From NCBI GenBank assembly GCA_003240775.1, contig QFNI01000012.1:56171-120170 (forward strand): a stretch of DNA of 64,000 nucleotides. The letters run 5' to 3'. This stretch comes from Mesorhizobium amorphae. GTDB lineage: Bacteria; Pseudomonadota; Alphaproteobacteria; Rhizobiales; Rhizobiaceae. Shown here in pieces: positions 28,611-39,200 of this stretch. Each line of letters starts with the position of its first letter. The stretch's first letter is position 1. The notes below the pieces were generated by a model. It ran no database searches, had not been told where the DNA came from, and was given only the letters and a program-made list of their open reading frames with translations. The translations under genes and the position numbers were made by a program.

Positions 28611-29192
28611 TGACTGTTGTCTCCCCGACAGCCGCGTGCCGCAGCGGGGAGGGCGGGAACCGCCGTCTCAAGCGCATGGGAAACCGGATGCCGGACGATT
28701 GATGGGCCGTCGGACGGGCATGAGGGGCGCAGGAAGGATGGCCCGGCACAAATGCACGGAACCTCTCAAGCCTTTCCTGGAGCGCGCTCCTGTTCATTGC
28801 ACGAACCGGCAAACCTCTTGAACCAAGGTCCGATTGTTCGGACCAGCGTGACCTTTTGCCGGTCGAACACGATGCTCGGGCCGGCGGCTTTTCCTCGCTC
28901 AAGGGACTCCCCATACGGGAGCGCCACGGAGAAAATCGATACGATCGCCGGCACCATCGCACCCCGCGAGTGAGCCACCGTCGCGCCAGAGCATTGTCTG
29001 AAAAGCCTTGGGCGAGGCCGGACTCGGAGCGCCGGCAAAGATCGTATGCCTACATTATGGACTGCAAGGGGCGGTTGCAAGCCCACCGGGCGCCATACCC
29101 CCAGCCGGAAGCATTCGTTAACCGCGTTTGTCTACCTTCCGGTAATCCCCGGCTCGCAAAGCCGGGCGCGACCCACCGTGCCGGAGCGTAGT
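28611..29192. other. Long divergent intergenic region between rne and the amidase gene
   Basis: 582 bases with no convincing gene. It must hold the promoters of rne (leftward) and the amidase (rightward). The space before rne would allow a 5' leader of some 300-400 bases, which is a known site of RNase E autoregulation in other bacteria. Short ORFs on both strands here lack ribosome sites and family-like composition. Confidence 0.5.
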
Positions 29193-30401
29193 GTGCTGAG
29201 TAGGCTGTCCCGCTTGAGCGGTTTCCGGCAAGTGGTTGCCGCTGTTTTAGGCATGCTCGGCGTCCTGACCGCGGCAAGCGCCGCCGAGATCGAGGCGCGC
29301 GACCTCCGCATGGCAGGCAACGCCGCTGAAACCCGCATCGTTCTCGACTTCTCCGGCGAACCCCAGATCCACTGGACGCTGCTGCGCGGCCCCCATCGCC
29401 TGATGATCGACGTGAGCGGCGCGCGCCTGGCGCTCGATCCCGGCGATGCCAAGCCCCGCGGCCTCGTGCGCTCGGTGCGCTACGGCGCGCTCAACAAGGA
29501 CACGGCCCGCCTGGTGCTCGCGGCCGACGGCCCGTTCGCGCTCAAGCGCTTCGATGTCGCGAAAGTGGAGGGCACCGAGACCTTCCGCCTGTCGGCCGAG
29601 CTTTCGGCCGCCACGGAAGCGGCCTTCAGCGAGGCGCTTGCCGCCCAGGCTCAGACGACGAGCTCGATCAGGGCCGCGCCTGCGCCGAGCGCGCCCGCAG
29701 CCCCGCGCTTCACGGTGGTGATCGATGCCGGGCATGGCGGCTTCGACGGCGGCGCGGAGAGTGCCAACGGCACGGTGGAAAAGGAGATCACGCTCGCTTT
29801 CGCCAAGGAACTGGCCGCAAAGCTCGAAGGCGGCGACATCGCGGTCGCGCTGACGCGGCAGGACGACACTTTCCTGCGTCTCGACGAGCGCGTGGCCATC
29901 GCGCGTCGCCAGGGCGCCGACCTGCTCGTCTCCATCCATGCCGACACGATCCGCGTGCCCGGCATCCACGGTGCGACCGTCTACACGGTGTCCGACAAGG
30001 CATCCGACCCCGAGGCCGAAGCGCTCGCCATCCGCGAGAACCTGTCCGACGACCTGGCGGGCATCGTGACCGAGGAGAAGAACGCCGATGTCGCCGACAT
30101 CCTGGTGGACCTCATCCGCCGTGAAACGCACGGCCTGTCCATTCACTTCGCGCGCAACCTGATCAGCGAGATGACGGGCAAGGTCGCCCTGATCAAGAAC
30201 CCCCACCGCTCCGCCGGCTTCCGCGTGCTCAAGGCGCCCGACGTGCCTTCCGTTCTGATCGAGCTCGGCTACCTTTCCAACGACAAGGACGAGGAGCGCC
30301 TGCGCGATCCCGAGTGGCGCGCGACCGCCATCGGCGCCATCAGCCGCGCCATCACCGACTTCGCCGGCGTGAAGACGGGCACGGCGCGCGCGGGCGGCTG
30401 A
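29193..30401 (+). CDS. N-acetylmuramoyl-L-alanine amidase with AMIN domain
   Basis: A 402-residue periplasmic amidase that would cut the lactyl-amide bond of peptidoglycan at division. After a signal segment (residues 10-30) come an AMIN domain (about residues 32-130, RMAGNAAETRIVLDFSG) and the Amidase_3 domain: VIDAGHGGFDGGAES with the zinc His, EKEITLAFAKEL, LLVSIHADTI with the second zinc His, and VLIELGYLSN with the catalytic Glu. GTG 29193 is chosen, with GGAG about 7 bases upstream. The PBP1A gene follows. Confidence 0.93.
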   Translation: MLSRLSRLSGFRQVVAAVLGMLGVLTAASAAEIEARDLRMAGNAAETRIVLDFSGEPQIHWTLLRGPHRLMIDVSGARLALDPGDAKPRGLVRSVRYGALNKDTARLVLAADGPFALKRFDVAKVEGTETFRLSAELSAATEAAFSEALAAQAQTTSSIRAAPAPSAPAAPRFTVVIDAGHGGFDGGAESANGTVEKEITLAFAKELAAKLEGGDIAVALTRQDDTFLRLDERVAIARRQGADLLVSIHADTIRVPGIHGATVYTVSDKASDPEAEALAIRENLSDDLAGIVTEEKNADVADILVDLIRRETHGLSIHFARNLISEMTGKVALIKNPHRSAGFRVLKAPDVPSVLIELGYLSNDKDEERLRDPEWRATAIGAISRAITDFAGVKTGTARAGG

Positions 30402-30599
30402 CGCGGGCCCCGCGTTGCCCGACTGCAACACCCCCTTGCAACCGGCCCGCGGCTTGCTCACAAGCGCTCGGGTTTAGCCCGCGCCGCCCCATTTTGCCCA
30501 CATCGGAGGCCCATGGCGCGGCCTCGGGTTGTTCGCCGGCGGGGCAGCCGGGCGCAAGCTTGCGCAGGCAGCCTTTGTCGGTGGCGTTCGGGAGCAGGC

Positions 30600-33044
30600 A
30601 TGATTCGGCTGATCGGCTATTTCTTCGGCGTGGGCGTGATGCTCGCGCTGCTCGCAGCCGGCGGCGTGGCGCTTTACATCGGCCACCTCACCAAGGAGCT
30701 GCCCGACTACGAGGTGCTGGCCCGCTACGAGCCGCCCGTCACCACGCGCATCCATGCTTCCGACGGCGCGCTCATGGGCGAGTTTGCCCGCCAGCGACGC
30801 CTGTTCCTGCCCATCCAGGCCGTGCCCGACCGCGTGAAGGCGGCGTTCCTCTCGGCCGAGGACAAGAACTTCTACACCCATCCCGGCATCGACCTGACGG
30901 GTCTCGTGCGCGCGGTGCTCACCAACATCCAGAACTACGGCTCGCGCCGCCCGGTGGGCGCGTCCACCATCACGCAGCAGGTCGCCAAGAACTTCCTCCT
31001 CTCGTCGGACCAGACGATGGAGCGCAAGATCAAGGAGATGGTGCTCTCGTTCCGGATCGAGCAGGCCTATTCCAAGGACCGCATCCTCGAACTCTACCTC
31101 AACGAGATATTCTTCGGCCTCGGCGCCTATGGCGTGGCGGGCGCGGCGCTCACCTATTTCGACAAGTCCGTCAACGAGCTGACGGTGGCCGAAGCCGCCT
31201 ATCTCGCAGCGCTGCCGCGCGGCCCCTCCAACTACCACCCGTTCAAATATGCCGAGCGTGCCATCGAGCGCCGCAACTGGGTGATCGACCAGATGGTGGA
31301 GAACGGCTACGTCTCGGCCGAAGAGGGCGAGAAGGCCAAGGCGACCGATCTCGGCGCCAAGCCCCGCCGCACCGGCACCTATGTGGCGGCGGGCGAGTAT
31401 TTCACCGAGGAAGTGCGGCGCGAGCTGATCGCGCGCTACGGCCAGAACGCGCTCTACGAGGGCGGTCTCTCGGTGCGCACCACGCTCGATCCCGAGATCC
31501 AGCTCACTGCGCGCAAGGCGATGCACCACGCGCTCGTGAAATACGACACCGCGCGCGGCTTCCGCGGGCCGGTGAAGGCCATCAATGCTGCCGGCGATTG
31601 GGGCGTGCCGCTGGGCGAGGTGCCCGCTCTGTCCGACGTTCCCGAGTGGAAGCTTGCCGTGGTGCTCGAAAGCTCGCGCCAGGGCGTTTCGATCGGCATC
31701 CAGCCCGCGCGCGAGATTTCCGGCGCGCTCGGCCCCGACCGCGCCCGCGGCTTCATCGCGGCCGACGACATGGCCTGGGCGATGCGCCATATGGTCGACG
31801 GCAAGATGGCGCGCGCGCGTTCCCCGGCCGAGGTGCTCAAGGCCGGCGACGTGGTGTTCGTCGAAAAGAAGAGCGACGACGCCTATGTGCTGCGCCAGCC
31901 GCCCGGCGTGGAAGGCGGCATGGTCGCCATGGACCCGCATACGGGCCGCGTGCTAGCCATGGTCGGCGGCTTCTCCTTCGGCGAATCCGAGTTCAACCGC
32001 GCCACCCAGGCGCAGCGCCAGCCCGGCTCGTCTTTCAAGCCGATCATCTATGCCGCTGCCCTCGACAACGGCTACACACCGGCTTCCGTGATCATGGACG
32101 GCCCCGTCACGATCCGCATCGGCAACGAGGTGTGGACGCCCAAGAACTACGACGGCAAGCCCGCCGGCCCGTCCACGCTGCGCGCGGGCATCGAGCGCTC
32201 GCGCAACCTGATGACCGTGCGCCTCGCCAACGACATGGGCATGCCGCTCGTCGCCGAATATGCCGAGCGCTTCGGCGTCTACGACAAGATGCCCCAGCAC
32301 ATCGCGATGTCGCTCGGCTCGGGCGAGACCACCGTGATGCGCATGGTGTCGGCCTATTCGGTGATGGCCAATGGCGGCAAGCAGATCAAGCCGTCGCTGA
32401 TCGACCGCATCCAGGACCGCTACGGCAAGACCGTCTACCGCCACGACGAGCGCGCCTGCGACAACTGCAACGCGCAGGAATGGAGCGACCAGGCCGAGCC
32501 CGAGCTGGTGGACAAAGCCGAGCAGGTGCTCGACCCCATGACCGCCTACCAGATCACCTCCATGATGGAGGGCGTGGTCCAGCGCGGCACGGCCACCTCG
32601 CTGCGCGAGCTCGAGCGCCCCATCGCCGGCAAGACCGGCACCACCAACGACGCCAAGGACGCCTGGTTCATCGGCTACACGCCCAACCTCGTGGTGGGCC
32701 TCTATATCGGCTACGACAAGCCCGCCAATCTCGGCGAAAAGGTCACCGGCGGCTCCCTCGCCGCGCCCGTGTTCAAGGAGTTCATGGCGGATGCCATGAA
32801 GGGCAAGCCCAAGATCGACTTCCAGGTGCCCGAAGGCATGAAGCTCATCGCCATCAACCGCAAGAACGGCATGGAAGCGGGCGAAGGCGAGCCGGGCACC
32901 ATCATCGAGGCCTTCAAGCCCGGCACGGGCCCGGCCGATTCCTACTGGGTGATCGGCATGGACGATGGGGGCGGCGCCGGCGCCACCGCCATCTCGCCGC
33001 AGGCGTCCGAAGCCATCTCGCAGGGCGGCGGCGGCCTCTACTGA
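30600..33044 (+). CDS. mrcA: Bifunctional penicillin-binding protein 1A
   Basis: An 814-residue class A PBP. One N-terminal membrane helix is followed by the glycosyltransferase domain (AEDKNFYTHPGIDLTGLVRA; QVAKNFLL), an OB-like insert and the transpeptidase domain. The latter has the active-site serine in PGSSFKPIIY, the SRN motif in ERSRNLMTV and the KTG box in GKTGTTNDAK. It lies 198 bases after the amidase gene on the same strand, suggesting joint wall metabolism. ATG 30600 follows GGAG. Confidence 0.95.
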   Translation: MIRLIGYFFGVGVMLALLAAGGVALYIGHLTKELPDYEVLARYEPPVTTRIHASDGALMGEFARQRRLFLPIQAVPDRVKAAFLSAEDKNFYTHPGIDLTGLVRAVLTNIQNYGSRRPVGASTITQQVAKNFLLSSDQTMERKIKEMVLSFRIEQAYSKDRILELYLNEIFFGLGAYGVAGAALTYFDKSVNELTVAEAAYLAALPRGPSNYHPFKYAERAIERRNWVIDQMVENGYVSAEEGEKAKATDLGAKPRRTGTYVAAGEYFTEEVRRELIARYGQNALYEGGLSVRTTLDPEIQLTARKAMHHALVKYDTARGFRGPVKAINAAGDWGVPLGEVPALSDVPEWKLAVVLESSRQGVSIGIQPAREISGALGPDRARGFIAADDMAWAMRHMVDGKMARARSPAEVLKAGDVVFVEKKSDDAYVLRQPPGVEGGMVAMDPHTGRVLAMVGGFSFGESEFNRATQAQRQPGSSFKPIIYAAALDNGYTPASVIMDGPVTIRIGNEVWTPKNYDGKPAGPSTLRAGIERSRNLMTVRLANDMGMPLVAEYAERFGVYDKMPQHIAMSLGSGETTVMRMVSAYSVMANGGKQIKPSLIDRIQDRYGKTVYRHDERACDNCNAQEWSDQAEPELVDKAEQVLDPMTAYQITSMMEGVVQRGTATSLRELERPIAGKTGTTNDAKDAWFIGYTPNLVVGLYIGYDKPANLGEKVTGGSLAAPVFKEFMADAMKGKPKIDFQVPEGMKLIAINRKNGMEAGEGEPGTIIEAFKPGTGPADSYWVIGMDDGGGAGATAISPQASEAISQGGGGLY

Positions 33045-33129
33045 GCACCTTCGGGATGCTTTGACAGGGTGGGTGCGGGTCCATATACCCCGCCCACCCT
33101 TTTCCTTTCCTCCAACGCAAGCGGACACC

Positions 33130-34261
33130 ATGCGCGCGGAAACGCAGAACATCGTCGACGAAATCAAGCAGGCCATAAGCCTGCTGAGGAGGCATCTTTG
33201 ACTGGGATCAGGCCATAAAGCGACTTGATTACCTGAACATGCGCGCGGAAGACCCCGCGCTCTGGAACGATGCCACCGAAGCCCAGAAGCTGATGCGCGA
33301 GCGTCAGAGCCTGGACGAGAACATCACGGCCATCCGTGGCCTGAGCCAGGCGCTGGACGACAATGTCGAGCTGATCGCGCTCGGCGAGGACGAAGGCGAC
33401 CAGACCATCGTGGAAGAGGCCGAAGCGGCCATCCGCGCCTTCGGCACCCAGGTCCGGGAACGCCAGATCGCCACCATGCTCTCGGGCGAGGCGGACGGCA
33501 ACGACACCTATCTCGAAGTCCATGCGGGCGCGGGCGGCACGGAGTCCCAGGATTGGGCGAACATGCTTCTGCGCATGTATTCGCGCTGGGCGGAGCGTCG
33601 CGGCTACAAGATCGAAGTGCTGGAAATGCATGACGGCGAAGAAGCCGGCATCAAGTCGGCCACGCTTCTGGTCAAGGGCCACAACGCCTATGGCTGGATG
33701 AAGACGGAATCGGGCGTGCACCGCCTCGTCCGCATCAGCCCCTACGATTCCAACGCGCGGCGCCACACCTCGTTCGCCTCGGCCTGGGTCTATCCGGTGG
33801 TGGACGATTCCATCGACATCGTGATCCCGGAATCGGAAGTGCGCATCGACACCTACCGCTCGTCGGGCGCGGGCGGCCAGCACGTCAACACGACGGACTC
33901 GGCCGTGCGCATCACCCACATCCCGACCGGCATCGCGGTGGCCTGCCAGGCCGAGCGCTCGCAGCACAAGAACCGGGCCAAGGCCTGGGAGATGCTGCGC
34001 TCACGCCTCTACGAGGAAGAGCTGAAGCGGCGTGAGGCCGCGGCCAACGCCACGGAAGCCTCGAAGTCCGACATCGGCTGGGGCCACCAGATCCGCTCCT
34101 ACGTGCTGCAGCCCTATCAGCTCGTGAAGGACCTGCGCACGGGCGTCGAGAACACGAGCCCCGACGACGTGCTCGACGGCGACCTCGACGAGTTCATGGA
34201 AGCCTCGCTCTCGCAGCGCATCAGCGGTGGTCCCGACGGAGGGGTGGCCGACATCGACTGA
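33130..34261 (+). CDS. prfB: Peptide chain release factor 2, with programmed +1 frameshift
   Basis: RF2 recognises UGA and UAA. The gene starts at ATG 33130; after 23 codons it meets an in-frame TGA (33199-33201) in the classic shift site: AGGAGG, then CAT, then CTT TGA C. Skipping the T at 33199 continues in the +1 frame at GAC TGG and gives 376 residues. The GGQ motif lies in SSGAGGQHVNTTDSAVR, and the remaining frame starts DWDQAIKRLDY as in other RF2. The frameshift makes RF2 control its own level. A terminator follows. Confidence 0.97.
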
Positions 34262-34289
34262 TGAGCGGCCCAACCCGTTTCGCTTGCTT

Positions 34290-34328
34290 GATCAGCCCGT
34301 TTCCCTAAAGAAGCGGGCTGATCGCTTT
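34290..34328 (+). terminator. Intrinsic terminator of prfB
   Basis: Ten-bp stem GATCAGCCCG (34290-34299) with CGGGCTGATC (34314-34323), then GCTTTT. It overlaps the last codons of the convergent M23 peptidase gene, which ends at 34305. Confidence 0.78.
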
Positions 34329-35474
34329 TCCGGCCCTGAGAAAGCGCAAGGGGTTCAGCGCATCGCCGTTCTCGCGCACCTCGTAATGGAGGTGCGGGCC
34401 CGTCGAGCGCCCGGTGTTGCCGGTCTCGCCGATCACCGCACCGGCTTCGACCTTCTCACCCTCCGCCACGTCGATCCGGCTCAGATGCGCGTAGCGGCTC
34501 GAAAACCCGTCGGCGTGCTCGATCTCCACCATCTTGCCGTAGCCGCCGTTCCAGCCCGACTTCACCACGCGCCCGCCGCCGCTGGCGCGCACGGCGGTTC
34601 CGGTCGGCGTGCGGAAGTCGATGCCGGCATGCATCGCGGTCGCGCCGATCAGCGGATCGCGGCGCAGGCCGAAAGTGCTCGTGATGGCGCGGCCCTCGGC
34701 GGGGTTGGCGAGCGGCAGGGCGGCCACATCGGCCTTTGCGTCTTCCAGCGCTTCCAGCGCCTCGTCGAGATTGCGCACCTTGGCGTCGAAGGCCGATTCG
34801 GCAGAGGCGGGGATGAACGGCCCGCCCTGGGCGGTGTCGTCTTCCTGCACTTCCAGCCCGGCCGCGTTCAGCGCGTCGCGGATGTCGCTGGTCGTGCGGT
34901 ATGCGTCGTCCGCCAGCCGGTCGATCTTGGCGAGCTGCTCGGTTTCGATGGAAGAGAGGGACCGGCTCAGCTCGCCGAACAGCCGGTCGGACTCGTTGGC
35001 AGGCATGCCCTGCAGCCCGAGTTCCGCGCGCTCGTCGGGGCGCGGGGCAGGGGGCGTGGGCTCGGAAGGCAGGAGCCCAGCGCGCGACAGGACGGGCGCA
35101 AGCCGCACATGCCGGTCGGCGAGCTGCTGCTGGCGGTCGAGAAGCTCGGACACCTTGAGCTCCATCACCTGCTGGTCGAGCACCTGCCGGCTGGTGATGC
35201 GGTCGACCTGGGTGCGCAGCGCCGAGATGCGGTCCTCATAGGCCTGTTGAAGCCGCGCCTGCCGCGCGACGGATGCGTTGAAGAGGTCGTCGCGCAAGAC
35301 GAGATAGGTGGTGGCCGTGAGATAGCCTACCGCGGCCAATGCCACGGCTGCGCCGAGTGCGGCCGTGGCCCACGGGCGAAGGGTTACGTGGCGCACCGTG
35401 TCGCCGCGCGCGAGGATCAGCGTGTGCGGTTCCTTGGCGCGACGGAACACCGGCGCTTGTGACTGTTCACCCAA
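34305..35474 (-). CDS. M23 family metallopeptidase with coiled coil
   Basis: A 389-residue inner-membrane-anchored peptidoglycan endopeptidase. It has a short cytoplasmic tail, one membrane helix (about residues 37-58), a coiled-coil periplasmic region (residues 75-260) and a LytM/M23 domain at the C terminus. The zinc motifs are TSTFGLRRDP with AMHAGIDF and the downstream GPHLHYEVRENG. M23 proteins of this layout take part in wall remodelling, and in some rhizobia in polar growth. Monocistronic, convergent with prfB. Confidence 0.92.
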   Translation of the reverse strand: MGEQSQAPVFRRAKEPHTLILARGDTVRHVTLRPWATAALGAAVALAAVGYLTATTYLVLRDDLFNASVARQARLQQAYEDRISALRTQVDRITSRQVLDQQVMELKVSELLDRQQQLADRHVRLAPVLSRAGLLPSEPTPPAPRPDERAELGLQGMPANESDRLFGELSRSLSSIETEQLAKIDRLADDAYRTTSDIRDALNAAGLEVQEDDTAQGGPFIPASAESAFDAKVRNLDEALEALEDAKADVAALPLANPAEGRAITSTFGLRRDPLIGATAMHAGIDFRTPTGTAVRASGGGRVVKSGWNGGYGKMVEIEHADGFSSRYAHLSRIDVAEGEKVEAGAVIGETGNTGRSTGPHLHYEVRENGDALNPLRFLRAGKAISPLL

Positions 35475-35553
35475 GGATCTTCCCTCCGCTCAGGATTCGG
35501 CTCAGCGGGCATCACACATCATTAGGGTTAACGAACACCGTAGGGCGGAAACG

Positions 35554-35579
35554 AAAACGGCCGCCTCGAAAGGCGGCCG
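35554..35579 (-). terminator. Intrinsic terminator after the 24-residue gene
   Basis: Nine-bp stem CGGCCGCCT (35558-35566) with AGGCGGCCG (35571-35579) and a CGAA loop, followed leftward by TTTT and further T. It lies 25 bases beyond the stop of the small membrane-peptide gene. Confidence 0.85.
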
Positions 35580-35603
35580 CAATCTCATGCACTCTCTGAC
35601 GCG

Positions 35604-35678
35604 TCAGGTCAGGAACAGGATCAGCAGAATGATCGGAATGGGAATGCCGACCAACCAGAGAAGAAGTCCCTTTGCCAT
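35604..35678 (-). CDS. 24-residue single-helix membrane peptide
   Basis: A very short gene: ATG 35678, then 24 codons to TGA. The peptide starts MAKGLLLWLVGIPIPII and continues as one hydrophobic helix to LFLT; a KG and a tryptophan near the start would face the membrane surface. A GGAG lies about 12 bases upstream, and a strong terminator follows the stop, so a short dedicated transcript is likely. I recall no named family. It could be a stress or regulatory peptide; that is inference. Confidence 0.6.
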   Translation of the reverse strand: MAKGLLLWLVGIPIPIILLILFLT

Positions 35679-35719
35679 CGTGTCTCGCGCTCCGTGAAAA
35701 GATCACAGGCGCAACGTTT

Positions 35720-36202
35720 TCACCCCGCGGCAGTTCCCGCCTGCTTCACGGAATCCAGAACCTCCTGTGCATGGCCGGGCACCTTGACCTTGCGCCAGAT
35801 GCGCAGGATGCGCCCGTCCGGTCCGACCAGAAAGGTCGAGCGGTCGACGCCCATATATTTGCGGCCATACATGCTCTTCTCCGCCCATACGCCATAGGCT
35901 TCGATCGCCGTGCGCTCGGGGTCGGCGCCGAGCGCCAAGTCGAGCCCGTACTTGTCGCTGAACTTGCGGTGGCTCGCCGCGCTGTCGGGCGAGATGCCGA
36001 TCACGGATGCGCCTGCCGCCTCGAATTCCGGCTTCAGCCGCGAGAAGTCGATGGCTTCCGCCGTGCAGCCCGACGTGTCGTCCTTGGGGTAGAAGTAGAC
36101 AACGGCGAGCCGGCCCTTCTGGTCGGCCAGGCGCCAGGGATTGCCCGCCCCGTCGGTGAGCGTGAAATCGGGCGCCTCGCCACCTTCCGCCAAATCTGCC
36201 AT
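35720..36202 (-). CDS. bcp: Thioredoxin-dependent peroxiredoxin (BCP/PrxQ type)
   Basis: A 160-residue peroxiredoxin that would reduce hydroperoxides. The peroxidatic cysteine is in YFYPKDDTSGCTAEA (about residue 48). The resolving cysteine found five residues later in E. coli BCP is replaced (AEAIDFSR), so this looks like a 1-Cys member. The WRKVKVPGHAQEVL C-terminal block is typical. ATG 36202 is used. Divergent from the long AsmA-like gene; the 24-residue peptide gene lies downstream. Confidence 0.93.
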   Translation of the reverse strand: MADLAEGGEAPDFTLTDGAGNPWRLADQKGRLAVVYFYPKDDTSGCTAEAIDFSRLKPEFEAAGASVIGISPDSAASHRKFSDKYGLDLALGADPERTAIEAYGVWAEKSMYGRKYMGVDRSTFLVGPDGRILRIWRKVKVPGHAQEVLDSVKQAGTAAG

Positions 36203-36294
36203 GACGCTGCCTTTCTTGCGGTTCAATCGAGCGGGCATTCTCTACCGCAGGTCGAGAAGAACCGTCCATCTCGATCGACCCGACAGGAAGCCTG

Positions 36295-39200
36295 GTGAAC
36301 GACCGAGCCCCTCGGCATGAGCGCATCCGCTTCCGGGATAGCGAGATCGTGGATCTCGCGGGCCTGCCTTCGGCGGGCGCCGCTCCCTTGCGGGCGGGCC
36401 GGAAGTGGCGCCGCCGAAGGCTGGTCACGGTGGCGGGCGTGGCATCGGCCGTGGCCGCCGGCCTCGTTCTCGTGCTGGCGCTCGGCATCTATCTGGTGGG
36501 CGTGTCAGGCGTCGGGCGCGAGCAGCTTCGCGCGCGCGCGGAAGAAGCCATCGAGCGGCTTGCCGGCCGCGACATGGCCGCTGCCATCGGCGGCGCGCGC
36601 GTCTCTCTTTCCGGCTCACGCATTCTCGGCCTCGAAGTCAGCGATGTCAGCCTGAAGGCGGGCGATGTCGGCGCATCGGTCGCCGATGTCGGCACCATGC
36701 AGTTCGGCCTGCGCCTGCTGCCGCTGCTGCGCGGCGAAGTCGAACTCGGCAGCATCACGGTGGCCAATGCGCGCTTCGTGGCGAGCCCGCTGCGCTCCGA
36801 GGGGGGGCGCGACTGGACCTTGCCCTTCCGCGACGAGACCGGCCTGTTCGCCCCAGGCAAGGCCCCCGATGTGGTGTTCGCAGCCCTCGAACGCGCCTTC
36901 GTCGCCCTGCGCGCCAATTCCGACGGCACGCTGGCGCTGTCCGACATCTCCATCGAACTGCCCGGCAAGGTTTCCAGAACCGTGCTCGTGCGCACGGCCC
37001 AGGCTTCCCTGTCCGGCGACGTCTTATCGTTTTCGGCGGAAGGCTCGCTCGACGGCCGCCCCTTCACCGCTCGTGGCGAAGCCCGCGCGGGTGCGGAGGG
37101 CGCCCTTCAGAGCTTTACCGCGACACTCGATTCCGACGCCATTCTCAGCACTTCGCCCCAGACGCTGTCTGTCGGCTCCGCCACGCTGACGCTCACGGGC
37201 GAGCGCGCGGCAGGCACCGAGTTGCCCGAACTCCGCGTCCGCGCGGACGTGACCGAGGCTTCGGCCGATCTCGGCCATCGCGGCGTGCTCGCCGGCGGCG
37301 GCTCGCTCGACGCCTCCGTCATGTCGGGCACGGATTCGCTGGTGGTGGAGAAACTGACTGCCCAGGCCGGCGGCCTGGCGGTCGACGTCCACGGCAGCGT
37401 CGCAGCGCGCGAGGGCGCTTACGCCTTTTCGGTGGAAGCCGAACGCATCCATTCCGCACCCGAAGGCTCGCCCGAGCCGCCGCTTGCCGCCACCGGTGTC
37501 GCCGAGGGCCGCTACGATCCGGCCGCAAATCTCGTCTCGGCAGACCGCTTCGTGGTGCGCACGCCCGGCGGCAGCGTGGGCGGCAACGCGGCCGTGCAGT
37601 TCGAGCCGGGGCTGACACCGGGCGTGCGCGTTTCCATCACCGTGCCCACCATGCCGGTCGCGGAGGCCAAGCACCTCTGGCCCTTCTTCGCCGGGCGCGG
37701 CGCGCGGCTCTGGACACTCGCCCACCTTCACGGCGGCACGCTCGAAGACAGCCGCCTTTCCTATTTCGCCGAGCCCGGCCGTCTCGGCAGCGGCCTTCCC
37801 ATGCGGCCGACCGACCTGACCGGCGAGTTCAGCGTGCTCGGCACGGGCTTCGACCTCGTGGGCGACCTGCCCGGCGTCCAGGCGGCCGACGGCTACCTCA
37901 CCTTGCGTGGCAACGATGTGGACATCGCGCTCGCAACGGGCCGCGCCACGCTCCCGAGCGGCCGCACGCTCGACGCCACCAACGGACGGCTGGAACTGCG
38001 CGCGGTGAACCACCCGCCCTTGATCGGCAAGCTCGCCATCAGCGTTGCGGGCGATGCCGCGGCGGGCGCGGAGTTCGCGAGCCTCCAGCCGCTCAACGCG
38101 CTGCGCCGCCTCGACTTCTTGCCCGACGATTTCGCCGGCCGCATCGAGGCCGACGTGGAAGCCGACATCCCGCTCGCGCGCGACATCCCCCGCGACAGCC
38201 TCGCCTGGAAGGTCTCGGCCAAGCTCGACGACTTCGCGCTGCGCAAGCCGCTTGAAGGCCAGACCCTCACCGATGCCGACGGCACCCTGGTGATCGACCC
38301 CGACAAGGCCGAGATCGACTTGGCCGGCAAGCTCAACGGCGAGACCGCCACCCTCGACCTCACCGAGCCCGTGCGGGCCGATGGCGTGGAGCGCCGCCGG
38401 ATGGTGGAGCTTGCGCTCGACGCCGAAGGCGTGCGCCGCTTCGCGCCCGGCCTGCGCGGGCTCGTCAGCGGTCCCGTAAAGGTCGAGGCCGATGTGAGCA
38501 AGCCCGAGCAGACGCTCACTATCGACCTCACCCGCGCCCGCCTCAATGTTCCCTGGCTCGGCTGGTCGAAGGGCGCGGGCATCGCCGCCGAAGCGCACTT
38601 CGCCATGACCAAGAGCGGGGAGGGCACGCGGATCGAGAAGCTGCGCATCGAGGGCGAAAGCTTCACCGCCCAAGGCTCCGCCACGCTCGACAGCGGCGGC
38701 CTCGCCAATGCCCGCTTCACCGACCTCAAGCTCAACCGCGACGATGCGGTGTCCGTCGATGTGCGCCGCGACGGCAAGCTCTTCCGCGTCGCGGTTCAAG
38801 GCGACCGCTTCGACGCGCGCGCCCTTCTGCGCACCGTGACGGGCGGGGCCTCGGCCGAGGAGGGCGGCCGCAGCCGCGAAGGCCCAGGCGTCGCCGTCTC
38901 GGCCAAGCTCGGCCAGGTCGTCGGCTTCAACGGCGAATCCTGGCGCAACGCCGAAGTGGATTACCGCAGCGGCGGCACGCTGAAGCTCCAGGCCGCCACC
39001 AGCGACGGCGGTGCGGTTTCGGCGTCTGATCAGCGCAAGAACGGGCGCCGCGACCTGACGCTGAGTTCGGGCGATGCGGGCTCGGTTCTGCGCTTCCTCG
39101 ACATCTACCCCAACATGCGCGGCGGCAGCATCGAAGTGGCACTCGCCAGCAGCGGCGACGGCCCGCTCGACGGGCGCATCAACGCACGCGACTTCGTGAT

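Noticed and set aside
28766..29086. 106-residue - strand ORF upstream of rne
   Set aside because: No ribosome site, composition unlike a protein, and it occupies the expected rne leader.
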